NCBI GenBank assembly: GCA_964389285.1
Contig: CAYMCZ010000003.1
Location: 124,001 to 188,000, forward strand
Reading direction: 5' to 3'
Length of the DNA: 64,000 nucleotides
From: Alectryocaccobium sp964389285
GTDB lineage: Bacteria > Bacillota > Clostridia > Lachnospirales > Lachnospiraceae
Position numbers and translations under genes: made by a program. Below, one piece after another: positions 42,081 to 49,537 of this stretch. The notes beneath the pieces are model-generated. The model was not told the origin of the DNA. It saw nothing but the letters and a program-made list of their open reading frames with translations, and ran no database searches. Numbering within the stretch: the first letter of the stretch is position 1; every line of letters begins with the position of its first letter.

Positions 42081-43226
42081 ATGAAATACAAAGCATTTAA
42101 AGACATCCGGCTTTCAACACTCGGCATGGGCTGCATGAGACTGCCATCGAGCGACATGACCGATCTGCACGCGCCCATAAATCACGAAGAAGCTCACAAA
42201 CTGCTGCATCTGGCATATGAAAACGGCATCAACTATTTTGATACCGCGCCCCTTTACAACAAGGGCGATTCCGAGAAATGCCTCGGCGAAGCACTGAAAA
42301 AATATCCGAGAGACAGCTATTATCTGGCTTCCAAATACAATATCTCACTGCAGCCGGATTTCAGGGCCGCATTTGAAGAACAGCTGGAAAGGCTGGGTAC
42401 CGACAGGATAGACTTTTATCTGCTCCACAGCCTGAACAAACCCAGAAGCCGTCAGTATATCGAAAGCGGCTGCATAGATTATTTTATGGAAATGAAAGAA
42501 AAGGGACGCATCACCTATCTGGGATTTTCAAGTCATGCCGATCCCGCGACGCTTAAGATGTTCGCAGATTATCACGACTGGGACTTTGCCCAGCTTCAGC
42601 TAAATCATTTTGACTGGTTCTTCGGAACCGCCAAAGAAGAATACGATATCCTTGCGCAGCGCAATATACCGATAATGGTCATGGAACCCGTCAGAGGCGG
42701 AAAGCTGGCCGATCTTACGCCCGATGGAAACTCAATCCTTAAAGCGGCTCATCCCGACTGGAGCATCCCGCAGTGGGCTCTGCGCTTCGTAAAAAGTCTG
42801 CCGGCCGTTCAGGTGATCTTAAGCGGCATGAACACCGAAGAACAGCTCAAAGACAATCTGTCAACTTTCGACGACGACAAAGGCCTTTCCGACTTAGAAA
42901 TGGCCGAACTCAAAAAGGCCTGCACAATATTTAAAAGCTATATGCATATTCCGTGCACAACCTGCAGATATTGCTGCGAAGGCTGCCCCATGGAAATCAA
43001 TATTCCCGATTTTCTGAACCTCCTGAATGCCCACAAGGTAAGACCGGCCATCTCACCGCCGCTTTCCTTATCCTCGGTCAATTCCAAAGGAATGCCTGCC
43101 GACTGCATCGCCTGCGGCGCTTGCCAGGAACTCTGCCCGCAAAACATCGACATCCCCGACGCACTGAGCAGACTGGCCGACCTCATAGAACGACAGGACG
43201 GAATAGTCTCCGGCCATGCGCCGTGA
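42081..43226 (+). CDS. Aldo/keto reductase with C-terminal 4Fe-4S domain
   Basis: A 381-residue protein: an aldo/keto reductase barrel (catalytic Tyr in YFDTAPLYNKGDSEKCLGEA, Lys in LASKYN, and DFYLLHSLNKPRSRQY) fused to a C-terminal region with two cysteine motifs, CTTCRYCCEGCPMEI and CIACGACQELCPQNIDIP. The second is a complete ferredoxin-like 4Fe-4S set (C-x2-C-x2-C-x3-C); the first has C-x2-C-x3-C-x2-CP. This family is common in anaerobes; the redox substrate is unknown. GAGGAGG at six bases from the ATG. Single gene. Confidence 0.92.
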   Translation: MKYKAFKDIRLSTLGMGCMRLPSSDMTDLHAPINHEEAHKLLHLAYENGINYFDTAPLYNKGDSEKCLGEALKKYPRDSYYLASKYNISLQPDFRAAFEEQLERLGTDRIDFYLLHSLNKPRSRQYIESGCIDYFMEMKEKGRITYLGFSSHADPATLKMFADYHDWDFAQLQLNHFDWFFGTAKEEYDILAQRNIPIMVMEPVRGGKLADLTPDGNSILKAAHPDWSIPQWALRFVKSLPAVQVILSGMNTEEQLKDNLSTFDDDKGLSDLEMAELKKACTIFKSYMHIPCTTCRYCCEGCPMEINIPDFLNLLNAHKVRPAISPPLSLSSVNSKGMPADCIACGACQELCPQNIDIPDALSRLADLIERQDGIVSGHAP

Positions 43227-43289
43227 AACACAAAACGAATCCTAATGCTGCATCAAAACGCATTAAAGAACTGCATTTAACGGTACCAT

Positions 43290-43368
43290 TTTCTGCATAT
43301 ATTTAAAAGATATAATATGCAGAAAGTCGTGATAATCCCTTGCTTTTCTGCATATGATATGCTAATAT
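43290..43368 (+). promoter_or_regulatory. fic promoter with three copies of an 11-bp operator-like motif
   Basis: TTTCTGCATAT occurs at 43290-43300, inverted at 43315-43325 and again direct at 43345-43355. The first two form a perfect inverted repeat, the third lies inside the spacer of the promoter TTGCTT (43340-43345), 17 bases, TAATAT (43363-43368). A protein bound here would block RNA polymerase. Confidence 0.65.
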
Positions 43369-43392
43369 CATGTGCAGATTGGAGGGACTGCA

Positions 43393-44439
43393 ATGAGAAA
43401 ATTTGATTACTCGTTCTTGAATGACGGATTATTGCCCGCAAGCTTGGTAAATCTCACAGCGAGTATCACAAGCCTGAAAACAATGGCCGGTGTTCGAAAA
43501 GAGGAACATGTTCGTATATTTACGGAGCTGGAAGCCATTGCGAAGGTACAGTCGGTCAAGAGCTCCAACGCCATCGAGGGGATCGTCACCAGTGATGACC
43601 GTATCGTCGCCATCGTCAATCAGAACAGCGCCCCGCTGAATCACAATGAGGCAGAGATTGCCGGGTACAGGGATGCCTTAAATGAGATCCATACAGGCTA
43701 TGAGCATATCAATTTCCGGCAACGTGACATCCTGCGACTGCATGAAATGCTGCTCTCCATCGCCGGGTATGAGTACGGCGGCCGTTACAAAACGGACGAC
43801 AATGTGATTCTTGAAGTGGATGCGGCCGGAAACCGAAAGGTGCGATTCTCTCCCACCCCGGCAGCCGAAACAGAGGCCGCCATGGAGCAACTGGAGCTTG
43901 CCTATCTGGATGCCTGCCGCGATGCGAACATAAACCAGCTTCTGCTGATTCCCTGTGTAATCCTGGATTTTCTATGTATCCATCCTTTCCGCGATGGCAA
44001 CGGACGAATGTCCAGACTACTCTCCCTCTTGTTGCTTTATAAAAACGGCTATGATGTGGGTAAATATGTGTCCTTTGAGGAGCAGATCACCCTTCATAAG
44101 GCTTTCTATTACGAGTCACTGCGGCAATCCTCTGTTGGCTGGCATGCGAATGAAAACAGCTACTTCCCGTTTATCGAGAACTTTCTATCTACCCTGTATA
44201 TGTGCTATAAGGAGTTGGACAAGCGGTTTGCTGTCGTCCACGGAAAAAAGATTACCAAGAAGGCCCGCATCGAGGCTACAGTCTTAAACAGCCTGACGCC
44301 GCTTTCCAAAGCGGAGATCTGCAAGATCCTTCCGGATGTCAGCCCCACGACAGTAGAGGCTGTGTTGGGTGCAATGGTAAAGGATGGCGCAATTCAGCGA
44401 ATTGGAGCCGGAAGAGCGTCAAAATATATAAAAGCGTAA
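43393..44439 (+). CDS. Fic family protein with C-terminal winged helix
   Basis: A 348-residue Fic protein; the family transfers AMP or other groups to proteins. The active site is HPFRDGNGRMSRLLS (consensus HPFx[DE]GNGRxxR). The N-terminal inhibitory motif is SSNAIEGI ([ST]xxxE[GN]), so it should hold itself in check (class II type). Residues about 290-345 look like a winged helix (LSKAEICKILPDVSPTTVEAVL). Start ATG at 43393 with GGAGGG; the longer frame is not needed. Base and codon use look richer in GC than the neighbours, and the 3' end cuts into a gene scrap, so it was probably acquired. It may repress itself at the repeats upstream. Confidence 0.93.
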   Translation: MRKFDYSFLNDGLLPASLVNLTASITSLKTMAGVRKEEHVRIFTELEAIAKVQSVKSSNAIEGIVTSDDRIVAIVNQNSAPLNHNEAEIAGYRDALNEIHTGYEHINFRQRDILRLHEMLLSIAGYEYGGRYKTDDNVILEVDAAGNRKVRFSPTPAAETEAAMEQLELAYLDACRDANINQLLLIPCVILDFLCIHPFRDGNGRMSRLLSLLLLYKNGYDVGKYVSFEEQITLHKAFYYESLRQSSVGWHANENSYFPFIENFLSTLYMCYKELDKRFAVVHGKKITKKARIEATVLNSLTPLSKAEICKILPDVSPTTVEAVLGAMVKDGAIQRIGAGRASKYIKA

Positions 44440-44600
44440 TCCTCTATCTCTTTTAACGTATCCGGGAGTATAACTTTTCTTAGCGTATCCCTGCCGCCGA
44501 TACGCCTGTAATACCAGTCGTGTTCCGATTTGTCTTTTTGATTGAAGCGCAGCCACACCTCATCGACGATTTCGCAATAATCTTTATATAGAGTCCGCAT
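44394..44600 (-). pseudogene. BspA-like leucine-rich repeat gene scrap, truncated at the fic junction
   Basis: The minus-strand frame gives 54 recognisable residues ending in TLRKVILPDTLKEIEDYAF, the standard repeat of BspA-type (LRR_5) surface proteins. This stops at about 44437, exactly where the last codons of fic are read on the other strand. After that the frame shows nothing. So fic arrived in or next to a larger BspA-like gene of which this is a remnant. No signal peptide is left. Confidence 0.6.
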
Positions 44601-44621
44601 ATTGCTATGATCTCTAAATTA

Positions 44622-45330
44622 TCAGTTCGCCTTAAGATACATTGCGGCTTCACTATCTGAAATACCATAAACTTTGATAAGTCTGACCTTGATTTCTTCA
44701 TCGCTTAAGTGCATTTCGTCACGATATATCTGAACCGCACCACGTATCCCCTCTGCACGACCTTCCAACAGTCCAACCGCACGGCCTTCTGCGATCTTGT
44801 CCATATCCCGTATGTTCAATGCCATATACTCAATCCTCCAGTCTTCATTTGTAAGAGCCGACTTCACTAGATGTTTCATCACGCATACTTAAATCCGGCA
44901 CCTCTACGCATCTGTTTTCAAATGTATAGACGCTGCGATTTCTTTCGTACGGATCCCGCATGCATATGAAGATTATGATGGTTTTACGAAGCTCTGAGTA
45001 CGACATACCTCTTTGAAGCATATTCAGATCTATCATGCCCTGATAATACCGGGTTCGCTTCGGCAGATTCGCATGCATCGAATTTTGCATTTCAATGTCA
45101 TATACGGAATTGTCCGCATCCTCGACATAAACATCCAGTCTGATGCCATGTCCGTCAGATGTTATATCGATAGCCTTCTGTGAATCCGGGAAGCTGATCG
45201 ACCTTATCCTAATGTTAAGAAGCATTTTAAGAAGCTCCTTAGTGATATCAGGATTTGCGGAAAGCACCTTACAGAACATAAAGTCGTCAGTAAAGTTAAG
45301 CTTGTCGTAAGTTTTTTCTTTACTTATCAA
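44622..45330 (-). pseudogene. Rpn/PD-(D/E)XK nuclease family transposase, broken
   Basis: Start MISKEKTYDKLNFTDDFMFC and nuclease core HGIRLDVYVEDADNSVYDIE-MQ (aspartate, then E-x-Q) match the Rpn-like PD-(D/E)XK family linked to transposition. The frame fails after FENRCVEVPDLSMRDETSS and resumes in another phase with NEDWRIEYMALNIRDMDKIA and a C-terminus ending SDSEAAMYLKAN. The family normally has about 50 further residues between these parts, so an internal deletion with frameshift is the cause. Two overlapping frames result (45330-44845 and 44882-44622). Confidence 0.8.
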
Positions 45331-45464
45331 TCTGTTTTTGCCCTTTCAATATATCATTTTTTAGTTTATATTGAAAGTCTAGCATGCGGCATTGCAGTGG
45401 CTGGTTATTGTGTCTTTTTCATTCCGGCTCCGATGAATCTTGGGATATCAACCGGTGCTTCAAA

Positions 45465-46103
45465 CTATAATTCCCAGATACATTTCCGGAAGTATTGCTG
45501 TCTTTTATTGTTCAGTCGCAAAGTATGGCTGATCGATTCCACATATTTTCCGACTGCTTCGATATACAGATAGTCAACAACTCGCTTCTTCTCCGGTGTT
45601 TTCCAGCTTTTCGGGAACTCCAGTGCATGAAGTTTCTTCATGACAGTCTGTTTTGTTACTTTGTCCTGTGTAATGCAGGACTCTTCACCGCCGCGGCGGT
45701 AACTGGTCTGTACGGATTCTTCCAGAATACGGGCATGGGCCTCCTCTGCGATTCGTTCGTTCCTTTCGAACCCAAGGATGCAATCGAGCAGACACTCCGA
45801 CTCGCCGGTTCGCTTATTGGTGAAAAATGTCTTGTGGAAGTCCACGGTCCCAAGGACTGTCACCAACTGCTTCGAGGGGCGGTTTTCAATGACCCACTCC
45901 TGCTTTCTCTTTCCACTGTCCCGAAGCCTCTGATCCATCTCCTCGAGAACTTCCTGTATCATCATGCGCCCAATCTTATGCAATTCTTCGGTAATGCCTT
46001 TGGTGAATGCCGCAAAATCCTTTGGATTCCGAAAGAATTCACCGATAATCTTTTCAAAAACCCCTGTGCTAATCTCCTCGAAATGTTGTATACTCTTAAT
46101 CAT
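45465..46103 (-). mobile_element. ISLre2 family transposase, truncated
   Basis: About 213 residues of an ISLre2 (UPF0236) transposase, N-terminal half only. Typical sequence: VLGTVDFHKTFFTNKRTGES, LDCILGFERNERIAEEAHAR, SVQTSYRRGGEES and VVDYLYIEA. The full protein has about 450 residues. After DYLYIEA the tail (KYVESISHTLRLNNKRQQYF) no longer fits, so the remainder is lost. Start ATG at 46103 (MIKSIQHFEE) with AAGGAGG nine bases upstream. An imperfect inverted repeat GAGAAC ... GTTCTC lies around 46106-46172 and may mark the element's left end. Confidence 0.82.
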
Positions 46104-46460
46104 AGAGAACATCCTCCTTTGTTTAGGTATAGGTCGCATCTGATACTTTATCACAAAGTGGTGTTCTCTTTCTTATTTATTGTCCTTTTTCCGAATAAAT
46201 TTTTACGCTAACTTTATTTGTGTCAATATAAAATTGTGATACGCTGCTAATTGATATACCGCACTAATGTCGCATAAGTACAATAACTCCATTGCCTGTT
46301 TGACTTTTAAATGTTATAATCCTCACTGAAAACCAAGTTGGCCTGAATTATATCGAATTGACCTGAATGGTCTTTGCTTGACCTAAACAGACCCAATCCG
46401 GCCTTGAATCTCTTTTTTTTCGTGTGCTATCGTGATATCAGAAAATCACGGAAAGGGAAG
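46104..46460. other. Non-coding stretch with promoter-like site between two element remnants
   Basis: No gene seen. It holds the possible ISLre2 end and, further right, TTGCCT (46292-46297), 17 bases, TATAAT (46315-46320), a strong plus-strand promoter pattern. Transcription from it would run through a four-copy phased repeat and into the Rpn remnant at 46461. Confidence 0.5.
46338..46417 (+). repeat. Four phased repeats with exact 20-base period
   Basis: TTGGCCTGAAT (46338), TTGACCTGAAT (46358), TTGACCTAAAC (46378) and CCGGCCTTGAAT (46398) start exactly 20 bases apart. Consensus YYGRCCTGAA, with unrelated filler in each unit. They begin 18 bases after the TATAAT of the promoter, so lie in the 5' leader. 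Confidence 0.65.
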
Positions 46461-46984
46461 ATGTTTATGGCCGAGAAAGATCTGACGGAAAAAACGCTCG
46501 AAGCGTTCAACGACGTTTTCGCCGATATAGTAAATGCTTTGATGTTAAAAGGAAATCCGGTCGTGGCGGAAGAAGCTGAATATCCGCATAGCTTTTTTAG
46601 GGATAGAAAACCAAAGTGTTTATGACAAAGATATGCCTCTTCGGATGATAAGTGGACGAACTGCTGAAACTGATGTCGGCCATGACAAACGACGGCAGAT
46701 TTGTCGAAGCACTTGAATGGGAAGGAGGAAAACCGGAAACAATGTGTGAATTATTGGACAGAGTAGAAGCCAGAGGCATAGCAATTGGCGTAGCAAAAGG
46801 GGAAGCAACCGGATTTGCAAAGGGCGAAGCCATAGGCGTCATAAAAGGCGAGTCAGCGGGACGTGAGACCGTTACGAAACTGGTTGGAATTCTTCTGCAG
46901 GAAAACCGTATCGAAGACATTCATAAAATCGTTTCGGATAACGAATATTTGGAAAAGCTGTGCAGGGAATACGGCTTGAGGTGA
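46461..46984 (+). pseudogene. Second Rpn/PD-(D/E)XK family gene, in three pieces
   Basis: The N-terminus MAEKDLTEKTLEAFNDVFAD is that of Rpn-family proteins. At about 46590 it jumps to another frame reading FLGIENQSVYDKDMPLRMIS, and at about 46652 to DELLKLMSAMTNDGRFVEAL and the C-terminal tail with repeated KGEAxGxAKGE. The nuclease core (RLDVYVxD ... DIEMQ) is missing. So two deletions removed most of the enzyme. The gene faces away from the first Rpn remnant and is a separate copy. Probably inert. Confidence 0.75.
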
Positions 46985-47257
46985 TGCTTTGTTGACAGAA
47001 ATACAAATGAAAATCAAAGAAATATCGAAAAACAGCTGTTCTTCTTCGGTAAATATAACCACAGGACTTATAAATCTTGTAATTACACGACATTAGCACC
47101 TGTTTGTTCGTAACAGCAGGCGCTACTATTCCTTATATAAAGCACGATAATGTGCAGTTTATACTGATCCGTTTTTAGGTATAAATTTTTAGAATTATTA
47201 GTGTTTCATTTCTTTTAAAACATTATAATATAAAAAATTTTTTTCGGAGGAATAGAC

Positions 47258-47608
47258 ATGTTCGTATCTGATAAGAGAATAATCGGCAACAGAATACTTA
47301 TGGCAAGAAAGCGACTTAATCTTACACAGTCTCAGGCCGCAGAGCTTGCCGGCCTTTCTGACCGGGCTTTTGCTGACATTGAGCGCGGGCAGAAAAACAT
47401 GACCGTTTCTTCAATATGCAAAATATGCAACGCACTTAACGTCAGTCCCGACCATTTATTAAAAGACGACTATGAAGAACCGGAACTTACCGAAACAATG
47501 CTTCTGGCTGAATTCAGCAAGTGCTCTTTTCCCGAAAAAGACGGCGCGATGAAGATTCTCTCAGCATACATGGAGTCGCTTAAAGTAATCAATTTACAGA
47601 AAGTGTAA
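47258..47608 (+). CDS. XRE family helix-turn-helix regulator
   Basis: A 116-residue protein with a Cro/C1-type HTH in residues 7-62 (NRILMARKRLNLTQSQAAEL, GLSDRAFADIERGQKN, VSSICKICNALNVSPDHLL) and a short helical tail that may dimerise. CGGAGGAATAGAC precedes the ATG. The upstream leader (46985-47257) holds AT-rich sequence and an imperfect hairpin around 47094-47125, but no other gene. It shares a bidirectional terminator with the opposite nuclease-like gene. Targets unknown. Confidence 0.88.
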   Translation: MFVSDKRIIGNRILMARKRLNLTQSQAAELAGLSDRAFADIERGQKNMTVSSICKICNALNVSPDHLLKDDYEEPELTETMLLAEFSKCSFPEKDGAMKILSAYMESLKVINLQKV

Positions 47609-47653
47609 TTTGACGGAATTTCCTTTCTGGCTTTATTATCATATTAAGTACTC

Positions 47654-47696
47654 AAAAAGCCGCGATAACCCTGTCTCAAAGGTTATTGCGGCTTTT
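47654..47696. terminator. Bidirectional terminator
   Basis: AAAAAGCCGCGATAACC, 10-base loop, GGTTATTGCGGCTTTT (one mismatch). T-runs on both strands; it ends the XRE gene from the left and the minus-strand gene from the right. Confidence 0.85.
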
Positions 47697-47725
47697 CTCA
47701 GAAACGGGAGATTTCCCCGGCTGAA

Positions 47726-48487
47726 TTAAAAAATCCCGATAAACTCATCAAACAGATTGAAAAGCATATCGCCGGAACACACAGGTACCTGCGCCGTGCT
47801 CTCCGGCAACTGCTCCCAACGATACAAATCCGCTGCTCTTGTCAGAACGAGCGCTGAAATAACTTCATAATCCGAGCCGAAAATCACGTCTAAATATTTT
47901 GCGTATTTTACGGCCTGCAGCTCTTCGTCAGGCTCAATCACATCTTTCATCTTAAATTCCAGAGAGAATACTTTGTTGTCCGTGATAATCAGTACATCCG
48001 CATAAATGCGTATAAATTTAGCCCGTTTTATCCGCAGTTCAAAACAAATCTCCCAGGATTTCCAGTTTCTACAACCGCGCCCTCCAAGTTTTTCCAAATC
48101 GGAAAACAGTGCCGCAATCACTTTCCTTGTATCACGGAAAGAATTAAAAAGCCCTCTTGTGTCGTTCAGATTTCGTCCGACGGACTTGCATCCCTTTATC
48201 AGCTCTTTAAGCCACTCCTCTTCCGTCAGGCACAAAAAACGCTCTGCGGTATCATAATATCCGCAGAAATCAACAAGACCCGAATGCGGATAAGTCTGCC
48301 TTATCAAAGCATGCCAGAAGTATTCATCATCGCGATAACACAGCTCCCGGACAAAAGGTATGCAATACAGCATCCGGTTGATTTTTCTCTTGTCTATACC
48401 GGTTTCTTTCGCTATATCTTTCGCCCTGATTCCGTCATGACGGCAGATAACTTCATAAATTTTCATTTTCAGATCCTGATCCGTCAT
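47726..48487 (-). CDS. Winged-helix protein with PD-(D/E)XK-like C-terminal domain
   Basis: A 253-residue protein without a family name that I can give. Residues 1-60 resemble a winged helix (LKMKIYEVICRHDGIRAKDI, ETGIDKRKINRMLYCIPFV). The C-terminal half contains YADVLIITDNKVFSLEFKMK, the D-x(n)-E-x-K strand pattern of PD-(D/E)XK nucleases, followed by helix and ALVLTRAADLYRW. A DNA-guided nuclease or a defence-related protein is possible, not shown. The start may be ATG 48487 or GTG 48496; the site AAAGGA fits either poorly. Promoter seen at 48553-48581. Confidence 0.6.
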   Translation of the reverse strand: MTDQDLKMKIYEVICRHDGIRAKDIAKETGIDKRKINRMLYCIPFVRELCYRDDEYFWHALIRQTYPHSGLVDFCGYYDTAERFLCLTEEEWLKELIKGCKSVGRNLNDTRGLFNSFRDTRKVIAALFSDLEKLGGRGCRNWKSWEICFELRIKRAKFIRIYADVLIITDNKVFSLEFKMKDVIEPDEELQAVKYAKYLDVIFGSDYEVISALVLTRAADLYRWEQLPESTAQVPVCSGDMLFNLFDEFIGIF

Positions 48488-48552
48488 AAAGCCCACCGTC
48501 CTTTCAGATTCAAAGCCGTGCTTTTGAAAATTTAAACATGCTCCGAGACAAG

Positions 48553-48627
48553 TTTATCCCATACCCCCTGTGTATCGTCAACATATTTTTATTATTTCTT
48601 GTTTTATCCGGCCTTAAGAAGTAAAAT
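48553..48627. promoter_or_regulatory. Divergent promoters
   Basis: Minus strand: TTGACG (48581-48576), 17 bases, GATAAA (48558-48553), for the nuclease-like gene. Plus strand: TTGTTT (48599-48604), 17 bases, TAAAAT (48622-48627), for the PHP gene. The -35 boxes lie 17 bases apart. Confidence 0.6.
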
Positions 48628-48661
48628 AATTATTGAAAAAGCACAAAAACAGAGGTAACCC

Positions 48662-49537
48662 ATGGACAACATCTTAAAAACAGATCTGCATATTCATACA
48701 ACCGTTTCCGATGGAACCGACACTCCGAAAGAACTTCTTTCGCTTGCAGAAAAAGCAGGACTGTACGCATTTTCGGTGACTGATCACGACGGGATTAAGG
48801 GTTGTGAAATAATCCGTTCTATTCTTTCGGAAAATGATATAGCACCGCGGATGACTCCGCGATTTATCAACGGTGTTGAATTTTCATGCAGGGACGAAGA
48901 AGGAAAATATCATATACTCGGATACGGTTTCGACCCGGATGCGGAGTCAGTCCGATCAATAGTGGCGCTCGGACATAAATATCGAATAAACAAAGTCCAA
49001 TCCCGATTGGACTTTTTAAACAGCGAATTCGGCTTTTCTTTTCCTGATGACGAAATCAGACAGCTCCTCGAAATGGAAAATCCGGGAAAGCCTCACATAG
49101 GAAATCTGATGGTGAAATACGGATGTGCCCCGACAAAAGAAGAAGCTATTCACGGCTACATAGACAAACTGCGTTTTAAAAGCGAATACGTGCGGCCGGA
49201 AGAGGCAATTGCGGGAATCCGCTCGGGCGGCGGAATTCCGGTGCTGGCGCACCCGGCCTTTGGAAGCGGCAGCCAGATGATAACCGGAGAAGAGATGGAT
49301 CTGCGTTTGCGGCGCCTGATCGGATACGGGCTCAGAGGCATAGAAGCGTATTATTCCAAATTCGATCCGAAACTGAGGAATGAAATGCTTGTTTTTGCGG
49401 ACCGTTATGATTTGCTTGTCACGGCAGGCAGCGATTATCACGGAAAAAACCAGTCTGTTTATATAGGTGAAACCGGTCTGGATGAAGCGGCGGCCATTCC
49501 CGCAAGGCTCCGGCGGTTCCTGGAAGAAGTATCCTGA
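48662..49537 (+). CDS. PHP domain phosphoesterase
   Basis: A 291-residue PHP-fold hydrolase of the YciV/RNase AM-like or nucleotide bisphosphatase group. Metal-binding motifs are KTDLHIHTTVSDGTDTPKEL, FSVTDHDGIKGCEII, FINGVEFSC, VLAHPAF and VTAGSDYHGKNQ. Family enzymes cleave 3',5'-nucleoside bisphosphates or trim RNA 5' ends; the exact substrate here is not given by sequence. AGAGGTAACCC precedes the ATG. The next gene's open frame overlaps the end, suggesting a unit with the SpoIIE-like phosphatase. Confidence 0.9.
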   Translation: MDNILKTDLHIHTTVSDGTDTPKELLSLAEKAGLYAFSVTDHDGIKGCEIIRSILSENDIAPRMTPRFINGVEFSCRDEEGKYHILGYGFDPDAESVRSIVALGHKYRINKVQSRLDFLNSEFGFSFPDDEIRQLLEMENPGKPHIGNLMVKYGCAPTKEEAIHGYIDKLRFKSEYVRPEEAIAGIRSGGGIPVLAHPAFGSGSQMITGEEMDLRLRRLIGYGLRGIEAYYSKFDPKLRNEMLVFADRYDLLVTAGSDYHGKNQSVYIGETGLDEAAAIPARLRRFLEEVS

